A stretch of DNA of 64,000 bases from Chenggangzhangella methanolivorans (GCF_019797865.1 NZ_CP081869.1:1054001-1118000), one strand, 5' to 3'; numbered from the stretch's first letter, positions 28,476 to 38,587 are shown. Numbers and translations: made by a program. The notes: a model not told the origin generated them from the letters alone.

Positions 28476-30602
28476 TCAGGCGCGCTGGCCGCCGACCGCG
28501 AGCCGGAGGCTCCCGCGGCGCTCGCCGACCGCGCGGAGCTCGCTGACGCGCCGCTCCGCGTACCACGCCTCGAAGGCCGCGACCGACATCGGGCGGCCGA
28601 ACAGATAGCCCTGCGCATAGGTGCAGCCGTGGTCGGTGACGAAGCGGAGCTGCTCTTCGGTCTCGACGCCTTCGGCGATGGTCTCGAAGCCGAGGTTCTC
28701 GGCCATGCCGATGACGGTGCCGACCACCACGCGCGCGCCGGCCTCGTCGATCGCGTCGCGCACAAAGCCGCGGTCGATCTTGAGCACGTCGAAGGGCAGC
28801 CGCGTCAGCGCCGAGAGGTTCGAATAGCCGGTGCCGAAGTCGTCGATGGCGATGCGAAGGCCCGCAGCCTTCAGCGGCGCGAGCTCGCGGGCGGCGTGCT
28901 GCGGATCGCCCATCGCGGCGCTTTCGGTGATCTCGAGCTCGAGCTGGGAGGGATCGGCGCCCGCCGCTCCGGTGATCTCAAGCGTGCGCTCGGCGAATCC
29001 CGCGCGCCGGAACTGCAGCGGCGAGACGTTGACCGCGACGCGCACGTCGATCCCGCGGCTGTGCCAGTCGGCCGCGACCCGACTTGCCTCGGCGATGACG
29101 AACTGCCCGAGCGGCTCGACCAGGCCGCATTCCTCGGCGACCGACACGAACTCGCCCGGAGGAACCATGCCGCGGGTCGGGTGCCGCCAGCGCGCGAGCG
29201 CCTCGGCGCCCGAGACGACGCCGCCCTTGAGCGAAATCTGCGGCTGGAAGTGGAGTTCGAGCTCGCCGGCCTCGATGGCGCGGCGAAGATCCTGCTCGAG
29301 CCGCAGGCGGCCATAGGCCATGCGGCTCAACTCGGCGCCGGCGAAGCGCACGCTCTGCGGGCCGGCCACGCGGGCGGCGGAGACGGCCGCGGCCGCGCTG
29401 CGGATCAGCGCGCCGGCCTCGTCGCCGTCTTCCGGCGCGAGCGCGACGCCGACCGAGAGCGTCGTCATCATGCGGTGCTCGCCGACGACGAGCGGCGCCT
29501 CGAAGGCCGCCACCGCGCTTTCGGCGAGCGAACGGGCGGCGTCGGCGTCGGCGTCGGGGGCGAGGATCGAGAAGCCGCTGTCGGAGGCGCGGGCGACCAT
29601 CATCGACGGCTCGCCGTCGTCGCGGTCGAGGCCGCGGCCGCGCGCCCAGCCCTCGACGGCCGACGACAGGCGCCGGGCGGCCGCGCGCACCGTCTCGTCG
29701 CCATGGCTTTGCCCGAGACCGGCCGCGATGCGGCTGAGGCCCGCGATCTCGACGCGCACCAGCGCGAGCGAGCGGCCGAGCTGAAGCGCGGCCGCGAGGC
29801 GGCTCGTCAGGCTCGCATGGTTGGGCAACCGCGTGATCGGGTCGTCGAAGGTAAGGCGGTGGAGCGCGTCGGCGTTCTCGGCGAGATCGCGGGCGATCGA
29901 GAGATGCGCGCGGGCAAGCGCCCCGACCTCGTCGCTGCGCTCGCCCGCGGCGCGGACAGCGGCGTCGCCGGCGCCCGGCCGCATGACGGCGCGGGTCAGC
30001 GCGCGCAGCGGCGAGGCGGCGCGGTCGACGAGGATCGCAAGGCCCGGAAGCGCGAGCGCGAGGAAGATGAGCGTGGTGATCAGCCCGTGGACGGCGGCGT
30101 CGAACCCGGCCGAAGCCGCAGGCGCGAGCGACACCCCGAAGCGCAGCGTCGCGCGGACGCCCGAGGAGAGCGTCAGCGCCTTGGCGCCGTGGGCGTATCC
30201 GTCCTGCCGGACCATCACCGCAAAGGCGGAGCGCTCGGTGCCGTCGACGCCGGTCTCGGAGAGCAGCGGCGCGGGCCGCGCGGGCGCCTGGCCTTCGATC
30301 ACTGCGCCTTCGGCGTCGACGAGATAGGCGTAGTCGAAGCCTGCGATCCGCACGAGGTCGCCGAACCGCTCCTCGGCGAAGCGGGAGCGCTCGATCGCCG
30401 CCGCGGCGCGCTCGGCTTCGGCCACGGCGTTGCGCTCGATCGAGCGCTCGCCGGCGTCGCGGACGTTGGCGGCGTTGGTCAGGATGAGGACGAGCGAAAG
30501 CGCGGTGAGCAGCAGGCCGACGAGCAGCGTCGCGCGCGCCGCAAGGCCCCGCCACCAGCGCTTGAGCGGCTGGCCGTCGGTCCGGCTGTCGTCACCTGTC
30601 AT
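28476..30602 (-). CDS. Membrane GGDEF-EAL protein with degenerate GGDEF, probable c-di-GMP phosphodiesterase
   Basis: 708 residues. Helix 1 (LLVGLLLTALSLVLILTNA), a periplasmic sensor of about 130 residues, helix 2 (LITTLIFLALALPGLAILV), a HAMP-like linker, a GGDEF-type domain and a C-terminal EAL domain. The GGDEF site is replaced by ARASDSGF, so cyclase activity is not expected. The EAL domain keeps EALARW, the NVSPLQF segment, ELEITES, DDFGTGYSNL and KIDRGFV, so it should hydrolyse c-di-GMP. It would lower c-di-GMP and could affect the exopolysaccharide locus 20 kb away. Start ATG 30602; divergent from galE. Confidence 0.87.
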   Translation of the reverse strand: MTGDDSRTDGQPLKRWWRGLAARATLLVGLLLTALSLVLILTNAANVRDAGERSIERNAVAEAERAAAAIERSRFAEERFGDLVRIAGFDYAYLVDAEGAVIEGQAPARPAPLLSETGVDGTERSAFAVMVRQDGYAHGAKALTLSSGVRATLRFGVSLAPAASAGFDAAVHGLITTLIFLALALPGLAILVDRAASPLRALTRAVMRPGAGDAAVRAAGERSDEVGALARAHLSIARDLAENADALHRLTFDDPITRLPNHASLTSRLAAALQLGRSLALVRVEIAGLSRIAAGLGQSHGDETVRAAARRLSSAVEGWARGRGLDRDDGEPSMMVARASDSGFSILAPDADADAARSLAESAVAAFEAPLVVGEHRMMTTLSVGVALAPEDGDEAGALIRSAAAAVSAARVAGPQSVRFAGAELSRMAYGRLRLEQDLRRAIEAGELELHFQPQISLKGGVVSGAEALARWRHPTRGMVPPGEFVSVAEECGLVEPLGQFVIAEASRVAADWHSRGIDVRVAVNVSPLQFRRAGFAERTLEITGAAGADPSQLELEITESAAMGDPQHAARELAPLKAAGLRIAIDDFGTGYSNLSALTRLPFDVLKIDRGFVRDAIDEAGARVVVGTVIGMAENLGFETIAEGVETEEQLRFVTDHGCTYAQGYLFGRPMSVAAFEAWYAERRVSELRAVGERRGSLRLAVGGQRA

Positions 30603-30813
30603 CGCAAAAACCGCACGCAAAGGCCTTTTCCCACAGGGTGCGATTGTCGTTCGGAAGGGTGAATGAACGGTTGATGCTTCGAACAGACGGTTTTTAGCTA
30701 CCCCCATCGCGTGTGATCGGCTTGGACTTTCAACGAAACCGAAAGGAGCCTTGGGATATCGGTCGAAACGGCGCCGACGTTGCGGAAGCGGCCGCCTCAA
30801 GGAGCCTGTCCCC

Positions 30814-31833
30814 ATGGCGGTCCTCATCACCGGCGGCGCCGGCTACATCGGCTCCCACATGGTCCACGCGCTCAGCGACGCGGGCGAGGCCTGCGTGGTG
30901 CTCGACGACCTGTCGACCGGATCGCGCGAGGCCCTGCCCGAGGGCGTGCCGCTCGTCGTCGGCGACGTCGGCGACCAGGCGCTCGTGCGTCGGCTCGCGG
31001 CGTCCTACGGCGTCGACGCCGTCGCGCATTTCGCCGCCCGCATCGTCGCGCCGGAGTCGGTCGCCGACCCGGTCGGCTACTACGTCGCGAACACCGGCCG
31101 GACGCTCGCCCTGCTCGGCGCGGTGCGGGACGCAGGCGTCCGCCGCTTCATCTTCTCCTCGACCGCCGCCGTCTACGGCGTCTCGCCGCCGACGCCGACG
31201 CGCGAGGACGCGCCTCTCGCCCCCGCCTCGCCCTATGGCGCCTCGAAGATGATGTCGGAGCGCATCCTCGCCGACGTCGCCGCCGCGCACGGGATCGAGT
31301 TCGTCACGCTGCGCTACTTCAACGTCGCGGGCGCCGATCCGCTGCTGCGCACCGGCCAGCGCCTGCCCGGCGCCACCAACCTGATCACCGTCGCGATCCG
31401 CGCCGCGCTCGGACTCAACCGCGGGCTGGAGGTCTACGGAACGAACCTTCCGACGCCGGACGGCACCGGCGTGCGCGACTACATCCATGTCCGCGACCTT
31501 GCGAACGCCCATGTGGCGGCGCTCGGCCATCTTCGGGCCGGCGGACGGAGCCTCACGCTCAACTGCGGCTATGGCTGGGGCTACTCGGTGCGCGACGTGA
31601 TCGCCTCGGTGAAGCGCGTCTCGGGCGTCGACTTCCCCGTGACCGCCCGGCCTGCCCGGCCGGGCGACCCATATGTCTCGATCGCCGACGCCGGCGCGAT
31701 CCGCGAGGCGCTCGGCTGGCGCCCCGAGCGCGCCGATCTCGACCTGATCGTGGGCGACGCGCTGCGCTTCGAGCAGCGCTGGCGCGCGAACGAAACCCGC
31801 CGCCCCGCGAAAGCGAGACGGCGCGCCGGATAG
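30814..31833 (+). CDS. galE: UDP-glucose 4-epimerase
   Basis: 339 residues. NAD-binding GGAGYIGSH at the N-terminus, FSSTAAVYG with the catalytic Ser/Thr, and Y-x3-K in SPYGASKMM; RYFNVAGAD and TPDGTGVRDYIHV are GalE hallmarks. It interconverts UDP-glucose and UDP-galactose, feeding exopolysaccharide synthesis. The start ATG 30814 follows AAGGAG at good spacing. It stands alone and is divergent from the EAL gene. Confidence 0.92.
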   Translation: MAVLITGGAGYIGSHMVHALSDAGEACVVLDDLSTGSREALPEGVPLVVGDVGDQALVRRLAASYGVDAVAHFAARIVAPESVADPVGYYVANTGRTLALLGAVRDAGVRRFIFSSTAAVYGVSPPTPTREDAPLAPASPYGASKMMSERILADVAAAHGIEFVTLRYFNVAGADPLLRTGQRLPGATNLITVAIRAALGLNRGLEVYGTNLPTPDGTGVRDYIHVRDLANAHVAALGHLRAGGRSLTLNCGYGWGYSVRDVIASVKRVSGVDFPVTARPARPGDPYVSIADAGAIREALGWRPERADLDLIVGDALRFEQRWRANETRRPAKARRRAG

Positions 31834-31854
31834 CGTATCAAGACATCAGCCCAG

Positions 31855-31928
31855 GCGGTCGTCGCCGGGCTTGACCCGGCGATCCGTCGGGCGCGCACGC
31901 GCCCCTGACGGATGCCCGGATCAAGTCC
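31855..31928. repeat. Inverted repeat after galE
   Basis: CGGGCTTGACCCGG and GGATCCG-like arms face CGGATCAAGTCCG, with GCGCGCACGCGC at the centre. It is a palindromic intergenic repeat that may also act as a transcript end, though no T run follows. Confidence 0.55.
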
Positions 31929-31947
31929 GCGCTGAACTTTAGCGCGA

Positions 31948-32109
31948 TCAGAAGACCGCGAGGTACTTCAGCAGCGAGATGATGCCGATGATGATGACGA
32001 TGACCCGGACGATCTGCTTCGCCCGGCCGTCTATCGGCAGCATGCCGACGAGATAGAGCACGAGGAAGATCACCAGGACGGTGATCAGAATGCCGATCAG
32101 CGGACCCAT
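31948..32109 (-). CDS. 53-residue membrane protein (short hydrophobic peptide)
   Basis: The protein starts MGPLIGILITVLVIFLV and has two hydrophobic helices separated by MLPIDGRAKQ, ending in LKYLAVF. A GGAATTTGAGG ribosome site lies directly upstream of ATG 32109. The pattern (glycine-rich helix, D-G-x-A-K loop, second helix) matches a common family of tiny inner-membrane proteins in Proteobacteria of unknown function. At 53 residues it is easily missed by length cut-offs. Confidence 0.75.
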   Translation of the reverse strand: MGPLIGILITVLVIFLVLYLVGMLPIDGRAKQIVRVIVIIIGIISLLKYLAVF

Positions 32110-32265
32110 CCTCAAATTCCTTTCGCGAAACGCACTCGGGAACGGTTATCGCGCCGGCTCGCTCCCGATTTTACGCGCCGTCGCCATGTAAAAACGCGCG
32201 CGTGACCCGCTTGTTCCGGACTAATTTCCTGATTCGACGATTTTCGCCGCAATCGACGGGGCCGC

Positions 32266-32786
32266 TCAGCGTTCCGGCGCGGAGAGCCTCGGCCCGGCCT
32301 TGGCGCTTGCGAGCGCCCGGCCGAAGGCGTCGGCGAAATCGGCGCGCTCGTCGGGCGAGAGCGCGCCGGCGAGATCAAGCGAGGAGCCGCGCGCCGCGAC
32401 CGCGACCCGCGTCATGCCGAAATCCTCGTCGCGCTCGGTCTCGAGCCTGACCCAGAGCGGGTTGAAGCGCCATTCGCGGGCCGCGCCCTCGGCGAGATCT
32501 TGCGCACGAGCAGCTCGACATAGGTCAGCACCACCTGCTCGCAGGCGCGCGCCTGCGCAAAGGAGAAGCGGAAGGCGAGCCAGAGCGCGAGCACGTCGAG
32601 GCCGAGGAAGCCGACGATCGGCCAGGCGCCCATCAGGAAGAACGGCAGGCTGATGAGCGCGTTGAGCGCCGCGAAGCTTCCGATGACGATCGCAAAGCCC
32701 TTGGGGCCGAGCGAGCGGTGCGGCCGGATCTCGGCCGCGAAGACCGGCCGGTCGACGATGTCGTCGGTGCTGGCGCGCTCGCTCAT
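32266..32786 (-). CDS. DUF2244 membrane protein (frameshift near 32495)
   Basis: About 173 residues. The N-terminus has PVFAAEIRPHRSLGPKGF, two adjacent membrane helices (VIGSFAALNALISLPFFLM and VGFLGLDVLALWLAF), then FNPLWVRLETERDEDFG and a conserved tail ALSPDERADFADAFGRAL. This agrees with DUF2244, an alphaproteobacterial inner-membrane family without assigned function. One base is missing near 32495. It is divergent from nth with 20 bases between, an arrangement common in this order. Confidence 0.85.
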
Positions 32787-32806
32787 AGCCTCAGTATAAG
32801 GGCGCG

Positions 32807-33532
32807 ATGGCCGACCGTCAGTCTCCCGCCCCGAAGAAATCAGCGCCGCGCAAGGCCAAGGCTCCGCGCAGGCTCCCGCCCGCGACCGTGGAGGAGATGT
32901 TCCGCCGCTTCGAGGAGCGCGACCCCGAGCCCAAGGGCGAGCTCGAGCACACCGACCCCTATACGCTGCTGGTGGCCGTCGTGCTCTCCGCGCAGGCCAC
33001 CGACGTCGGCGTGAACAAGGCGACGCGCCGCCTCTTCGCCGAGGCCGCGACGCCCGAGGCGATGGTGGCGCTCGGCGAGGACCGGGTGCGCGAACACATC
33101 AAGACGATCGGCCTCTATCGCAACAAGGCCAAGAACGTCGTCGCGCTGTCGGAGCGGCTGATCGCCGAGCACGGAAGCTCGGTTCCGCCCTCGCGCGCGG
33201 CGCTCGAGCTGCTGCCGGGCGTCGGCCGCAAGACCGCGAACGTCGTGATGAACACCGCCTTCGGCGAGCCGACCATCGCGGTCGACACCCATCTCTTCCG
33301 CGTCGGCAACCGCACGCAGCTCGCGCCGGGCAAGACGCCGCTCGCGGTGGAGCTCGGGATGGAGAAGGTGGTGCCCGACCGCTACCGCCGCCACGCCCAC
33401 CACTGGCTCATCCTGCACGGCCGCTACGTGTGCAAGGCGAGGAAGCCCGAATGCTGGCGCTGCATCATCGAGGACCTGTGCCCGTTCGAGCCGAAGTCCG
33501 TGCCGGGAAAGGGCGCACGGGCAGTGGTTTAA
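32807..33532 (+). CDS. nth: Endonuclease III
   Basis: 241 residues. Helix-hairpin-helix LPGVGRKTANVV with the catalytic Lys, VDTHLFRV with the catalytic Asp, and the C-terminal 4Fe-4S ligands C-x6-C-x2-C-x5-C in CKARKPECWRC and DLC. It removes oxidised pyrimidines and nicks abasic sites in base-excision repair. A basic N-terminal tail of about 25 residues extends beyond the E. coli protein, as is usual in alphaproteobacteria. Intact frame. Confidence 0.95.
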   Translation: MADRQSPAPKKSAPRKAKAPRRLPPATVEEMFRRFEERDPEPKGELEHTDPYTLLVAVVLSAQATDVGVNKATRRLFAEAATPEAMVALGEDRVREHIKTIGLYRNKAKNVVALSERLIAEHGSSVPPSRAALELLPGVGRKTANVVMNTAFGEPTIAVDTHLFRVGNRTQLAPGKTPLAVELGMEKVVPDRYRRHAHHWLILHGRYVCKARKPECWRCIIEDLCPFEPKSVPGKGARAVV

Positions 33533-33550
33533 GGCGCAGCGCTTTCAGCC

Positions 33551-33643
33551 GTCATGCCCGCGCCTTCGCGCGGGTATCAACGACTTCTCGAAGCGCCGCG
33601 CTCTGTCCCGCAGTCGTGGATGCCCGGCTTCGCCGGGCATGAC
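33551..33643. repeat. Palindromic repeat family A, copy 2
   Basis: Outer arms GTCATGCCCGCG and CGCCGGGCATGAC and inner arms ATCAACGACTT and AGTCGTGGAT, 93 bp in all, between the convergent nth and spermidine-synthase-like genes. Confidence 0.85.
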
Positions 33644-33665
33644 GGCGAGGATCTTCGCCCTTCGC

Positions 33666-34370
33666 TCAGCGCCGCTTCCGCGACGGGCCGCGCTCGGGCA
33701 CGTCGGTCTTGGTCGCGAGCCAGATCACGTGGCGGGCGCCCTTGCCGCTGTCGCTGGCGTAGACGCGGTGATCCTCCACCTTGAAGCCCGCGAAATGCAG
33801 CCGCTTGGCGAAGGCCTTGTCCGGGCCCTGCGACCAGACCGCCAGCACGCCGCCGCCCTTGAGCGCCGCGCGCGCCATCCCGAGGCCATACTCGCCGTAG
33901 AGATCGTCATTGCCCGTGGACGTCATGGCCTCCGGGCCGTTGTCGACGTCGAGCATGATCGCGTCCCAGCCGCCGGCCTCAATGACGCGCGCCACGTCCT
34001 CGACCACGATCTCCACGCGCGGATCCTCGAGACTGCCGCCAAAGATCTCCGCCATCGGTCCGCGCGCCCAGACGACGACGGACGGCACGAGTTCGGCCAC
34101 CACCACCGTGGCGTCGGCCGGCAGGCTTTTCAGCGCCGCGCCGAGCGTGAACCCCATGCCGAGCCCGCCGATCAGCACCTTGGGCTTCTTGCGCGCGGCT
34201 ATGCGCCCGCAGGACAGCGTCGCGAGCGCCTTTTCCGAGCCGCTCAGGCGGCTGTTCATCAGCTCGTTGTGGCCGAGCCGGATGGAGAATTCCTGGCCGC
34301 GCCTGAACAGGCGCAGGTCGTGCTTGCCGCCCGGCGCCGGGGCGGAGTCGAGCTGCTCCCAGGGGATCAT
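33666..34370 (-). CDS. Spermidine-synthase-like methyltransferase-fold protein
   Basis: 234 residues. The cofactor loop is VLIGGLGMGFTLG, followed by VVVAELVPSVVVWAR, the acidic segment binding decarboxy-SAM or SAM in this fold. DAIMLDVDNGPEAM fills the place of the spermidine-synthase catalytic region, but the usual D-x-x-D pair for polyamine binding is not obvious. It may be a methyltransferase or a divergent aminopropyltransferase. The stop-to-start distance to the MHS transporter is 13 bases, so the two are likely cotranscribed. Confidence 0.75.
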   Translation of the reverse strand: MIPWEQLDSAPAPGGKHDLRLFRRGQEFSIRLGHNELMNSRLSGSEKALATLSCGRIAARKKPKVLIGGLGMGFTLGAALKSLPADATVVVAELVPSVVVWARGPMAEIFGGSLEDPRVEIVVEDVARVIEAGGWDAIMLDVDNGPEAMTSTGNDDLYGEYGLGMARAALKGGGVLAVWSQGPDKAFAKRLHFAGFKVEDHRVYASDSGKGARHVIWLATKTDVPERGPSRKRR

Positions 34371-34383
34371 GGGCGCGCCGCGA

Positions 34384-35679
34384 TCATGCGCGCACCGTGC
34401 GGCTCGTCGGGAACTTCCAGCCGATCAGCAGGAACGACAGCGCCGCGGCGCCTGCGACCGCCGAAAGATACCAGCCGACCGCCGCGACGCCGTGGCTCTT
34501 GGCGAGCGACGTCGCGATGTAGGGCGCGGGCGAGGCCCCGAGGATGCCGGCGAGCGTGAAGGCGACCGACGCGCCGGTGTAGCGCACCGCCGTCGGGAAG
34601 AGCTCCGCGAGCGCCGCGCCCAACGGGCCGTAGGTCAGCCCCATGAGCCCGAGGCCGATCGACAGGAAGACGGTGACGGAGACCGCGTCGCCGGCCACGA
34701 ACAGCGGCTCGAACGCGAAGCCGTAGGCCACGATTCCGAGGCTCGCGGCGATCAGCGTCTCGGCGCGGCCGAAACGGTCGGCGAGCTTGGCCGAGACCGG
34801 GATCATCAGGCCAAGGAACAGCACGCCGATCATTTGCATCGGCAGGAATTGCCCGCGCGTGTAGCCGAGCGTGGAGGTGCCCCAGCTCAGCGTGAACACC
34901 GTCATCAGATAGAAGATCGCGAAGGTGGCGGCGGCGGCGACGGTCGCGATGGCGAGCGTCGGGAAATGGTTCGAGAACACCTCCGCCATCGGAACCCGCA
35001 CCCTCTCCTCGCGCTCGATCGCCTTCTGGAAGGCGGGCGTCTCGGTGATCTTCAGCCGCACCCAGAGCCCCACGAGAACGAGCGCCGCGCTCGCGATGAA
35101 GGGGATGCGCCAGCCCCAGGACAGGAAGTCAGCGTCGCTCAGCGTATCGGTGAGGATGAGGAAGCTTCCCGTCGAGCACAGGAACCCGATCGGCGCGCCG
35201 AGCTGCGGGAACATGCCGTACCAGGCCTCCTTGCCGGGAGGCGCGTTCTCGGTGGCGAGCAGCACCGCCCCGCCCCATTCACCGCCGAGACCCAGCCCCT
35301 GGCCGATGCGGAAGAGGCACAGCAGCAGCGGCGCGAGCAGGCCGGCCTGTTCGTAGGTCGGCAGCAGGCCGATGGCGACGGTCGAAAGGCCCATGGTCAT
35401 CAGCGCCGCGACGAGCGTCGCCTTGCGCCCGACCCGGTCGCCGAAATGCCCGAACAGCGCCGCGCCGACGGGCCGCGCGAAGAACGCGATGGCGAAGGTC
35501 GCGAAGGACTGCAGCGTCGCGGTCGCGGGATCGCCGCCGGGGAAGAACAGTTTCGGGAACACAAGCACCGCGGCGGTCGCGTAGATGTAGAAGTCGAAGA
35601 ACTCGATCGTGGTGCCGATCAGGCTCGCGAACAGCACGCGGGCGGGGGAGTTCCTCGGGGCGGCGGAAGCGTCGGACAC
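34384..35679 (-). CDS. MHS-family MFS transporter (metabolite:H+ symporter)
   Basis: 431 residues from a GTG at 35679, with 12 predicted helices. Family marks are TTIEFFDFYIY in helix 1, GHFGDRVGRKATLV (MFS motif A) and GQGLGLGGEWGGAVLLATENAP, which is specific to the shikimate/proline/ketoglutarate MHS group. The substrate is a small organic acid or zwitterion and is not identifiable. I chose the GTG because the upstream sequence falls into an intergenic repeat. Confidence 0.85.
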   Translation of the reverse strand: MSDASAAPRNSPARVLFASLIGTTIEFFDFYIYATAAVLVFPKLFFPGGDPATATLQSFATFAIAFFARPVGAALFGHFGDRVGRKATLVAALMTMGLSTVAIGLLPTYEQAGLLAPLLLCLFRIGQGLGLGGEWGGAVLLATENAPPGKEAWYGMFPQLGAPIGFLCSTGSFLILTDTLSDADFLSWGWRIPFIASAALVLVGLWVRLKITETPAFQKAIEREERVRVPMAEVFSNHFPTLAIATVAAAATFAIFYLMTVFTLSWGTSTLGYTRGQFLPMQMIGVLFLGLMIPVSAKLADRFGRAETLIAASLGIVAYGFAFEPLFVAGDAVSVTVFLSIGLGLMGLTYGPLGAALAELFPTAVRYTGASVAFTLAGILGASPAPYIATSLAKSHGVAAVGWYLSAVAGAAALSFLLIGWKFPTSRTVRA

Positions 35680-35767
35680 GGCAGTTTTCTTGGTTTGATT
35701 TCGAGGCCGTGGCCATAGACCCCATGCGCCGTCTTGGGAACTGGCCGGCGCGCGATTGAGACGAACT

Positions 35768-35889
35768 GCGTGCTTCGAGACGCGCCGCTTCGCGTCGCTC
35801 CTCAGCATGAGGCGCGTTGGTTTCGGGCCGAGCGGAGACCATCCTCATGCTGAAGAGCCCGCCTGCGGCGGGCGTCTCGAAGCGCGCAG
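35768..35889. repeat. Palindromic repeat family B, full copy
   Basis: GTGCTTCGAGACGCGCCGC and CGTCGCTCCTCAGCATGAG on the left face CTCATGCTGAAGAGCCCGC and GGCGGGCGTCTCGAAG on the right, giving a 120 bp palindrome. It lies between the MHS transporter start and the stop of the ZntB-like gene. Confidence 0.75.
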
Positions 35890-35900
35890 TCCCCGCCGAT

Positions 35901-36883
35901 TCAGACGATGCGCGTGACCTTCAGGAACACGTAGGTCGCAAGGCCGGTCCCGGCCATCAGGACCATGGTCCAGAGGAAGCCGTGCGGGCTCTCCACGCCC
36001 GGAACGCCGCCGACATTCATGCCGAAGACGCCGGTGACGAGCGTCATCGGCAGGAACACCGCGGTCACGATCGACAGGACGTAGAGGTTCCGGTTCGTGA
36101 TCTCGGCGAGGATCGCGGCGCGCTCGTCCTGAAGCTGGCGGGCGCGCTCCTGCGCGAGGTCGAGGTCGTGGCCGACCGAATCGATGCGCGCCACCGCGTC
36201 GCGCAGCGCCGCGACGTCGTCCTCGGGGGCCCATTTGGGGGGCGCGCCGCGAGCCGTCCGAGCACGAGCCGCTGCGGCCCGAGATGGCGGCGCAACCGCG
36301 CGAGCAGGCGGCGGACGCGTCCGAGATCCGCCGCCCCGCGCGCGGCGTCGTCGAGGATCGCGGCCTCGACCGCGTCGAGGTCGTGGGTCGCCTCCTTGAC
36401 GAGGCCGAGGAAGGCGTCGGCGAGATGCTGCAGCAGGTCGGCCACGAGATTGAGCGAGCGGACCTTGCCGGTCGGCCGGTCCATCTCGCGCCTCAGCCGG
36501 TCGGTCGCCTGCAGCGGATGGCGGCGGGCCGTCACGACGCGGCGTTCGTCGAAGAAGATGCGCAACGCCCCGACCGCTGAAGGGTCGTCCTCGAAATCGT
36601 GATGGAGGTCGCTCAGCACGCCCGCGAGGCCGTCGTCGCCGGCTTCGCGCAGCCGCACGAGTTCGTCGTCGTCGAGCAGCGCGTCGCGCGCCGGAACCGG
36701 CAGGTCCGGCTGCTCCTCGAGCCATTTCTGGACGCGCAGATCCGTGACGTCGAGGTGGATCCAGACAAAGGAGCCGGGCGACGCCAGCGCGGCGTCGACC
36801 GTTTCCCAGTCGAGCCGCCTGACGTCGCCCGTCTCCGAGGCCTGGAACCCGCAGATCAGCCGCGGGTCATGAAAGGTGAACAT
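35901..36883 (-). CDS. zntB: CorA/ZntB-family divalent metal transporter (frameshift near 36235)
   Basis: About 327 residues. A soluble N-terminal domain (GSFVWIHLDVTD, VRSLNLVADLLQHLADAF), a long helix (QERARQLQDERAAILAEITNR) and two C-terminal membrane helices with the pore signature GMNVGG-x-PG. The Gly-Met-Asn motif defines the CorA superfamily, and GMNVGGVPG favours ZntB over CorA. One base is lost near 36235. ZntB moves Zn2+ across the inner membrane with proton coupling. Confidence 0.85.
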
Positions 36884-36886
36884 GCA

Positions 36887-38489
36887 TCAGAAGATATGGC
36901 GCAGGATCCAGAAGAGCGCCCCAGAAAGCGCGATCGAGACCGGCAGCGTCAAGATCCAGGCCATCGCGAGGTTGCGGATGGTGGAGACCTGAAGACCCGA
37001 CCGGTTCGCCGCCATCGTTCCGGCGACGCCCGACGACAGCACGTGGGTGGTCGAGACCGGCAGGCCATAGACGTCGGCCGCGCCGATGGTCGCCATCGCG
37101 ACGAGCTCGGCGGAGGCGCCCTGCGCGTAGGTGAGGTGCGTCTTGCCGATCTTCTCGCCGACCGTGACCACGATCCGCTTCCAGCCCACCATCGTGCCGA
37201 GGCCGAGCGCGATCGCGACCGCCACCTTCACCCAGGTCGGGATGAACTTGGTGGCCTCGTCGAGCGAGCCCTTGTAGGTCGACAGCGCCTTGGCCTCGGT
37301 CGCCGACAGGGCCGGCTGGCCGGACTTGGCGATGATGCGGATGGCTTCGGAGGCGAGATACATGTCGTTGCGGACGTTGCCGACCTCGGTCGCCGGGACC
37401 GCCGCGACCGAGCCGTAGCCCTTCACGTCGTTCGCCGTGATCGTGATGAGGCTCTGCAGCGCCGGGACCGTCTCCGGCTGGAGCGTGCGGGAGCCGACGA
37501 AGGCCGTGACGGCCGCGCGCGGATCGCCCGAGAACGCCGGAGCGCCGTTGGCATGGGCGGCGAGCGCATGAACCGCGCCCTGGGCGTTCATCTCATAGGC
37601 CGCGACATGGCTCGGCTCGACCGCGCGGTTGAGCGCGTAGGCCGTCGGCACGGTGCCGATGAGGATGAGCATGATGAGGCCCATGCCCTTCTGGCCGTCA
37701 TTGGAGCCGTGCGCGAAGGAGACGCCCGTGCAGGTCAGGATCAGCAGGCCGCGGATCCAGAGCGGGGGCGGCGCGTCGCCCTTGGGGGCCTCGTAGAGCT
37801 CGGGGCGCTTCACCAGCACCTTCATGGCGAGCAGCAGCAGCGCGGCGCGCAGAAGCCGATCAGCGGCGAGAGCAGCAGCGCCTTGCCGATGCCGGCCGCC
37901 TGGCTCCAGTCGACGCCCGATGTTCCGCTGCCGGCCGGCGCCATCATCTGGTTCATGAGGCCGACGCCGATGATCGAGCCGATCAGCGTGTGGGAGGAGG
38001 AGGACGGCAGGCCGAACCACCAGGTGCCGAGGTTCCAGATGATCGCGGCGAGCAGCAGCGCGAACACCATCGCGAAGCCCGCGTCGGTGCCGACCTTGAG
38101 GATGAGCTCCACCGGCAGCAGCGACACGATGCCGAAGGCGACCGCGCCGAGGAGGTGAGCACGCCGAGGAAGTTCCAGGCGCCCGACCAGACCACGGCGG
38201 CGTTCGGCTTCAGCGAGTGGGTGTAGATGACCGTCGCGACCGCGTTCGCGGTGTCGTGGAAGCCGTTCACGAACTCGAAGCCGAGCGCGATGAGCAGCGC
38301 CAGGAACAGCAGCACGTAGACGAGCGAGCCCGCGGGCGGCGCGACCTGGAGGTCGTGGATCAGGCTCGCGCCGGAATAGACCAGGCCGATGAGCAGGATG
38401 GCGACGAAGGCGCCGCCGGCGAAAAGCGCCGCTCCGCCGCGCGGCCCGGCCGGGGCCGCGAGCGCGGGGTGGGATGTCGTGTCAGCCAT
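36887..38489 (-). CDS. pit: Pit-type inorganic phosphate transporter (two frameshifts)
   Basis: About 534 residues. Both Pit repeats are visible: [16 protein letters not shown] and [16 protein letters not shown] in the first half, [13 protein letters not shown] and [15 protein letters not shown] in the second, with about 12 helices and a large middle soluble loop (residues about 260-390). Breaks near 38150 and 37855. It is a low-affinity phosphate/metal-phosphate symporter. A 14 bp perfect palindrome lies 99 bases upstream. Confidence 0.9.
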
Positions 38490-38587
38490 GGAGGGGTTCC
38501 GGACGCGTGACGGGGCGCCCGGCGCACCTCGCGCCGGCGTCCCCGCCGATCACGGGGACGTTATTTCCGGCCGATGACGCTTTCGTG

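Noticed and set aside
28347..30662. A 771-codon plus-strand frame
   Set aside because: Antisense of the GGDEF/EAL gene; composition is Arg/Glu/Ala-rich as expected for a shadow in high-GC DNA.
33910..35718. A 602-codon plus-strand frame
   Set aside because: Antisense of the MHS transporter, whose 12-helix sequence with family motifs is convincing on the other strand.
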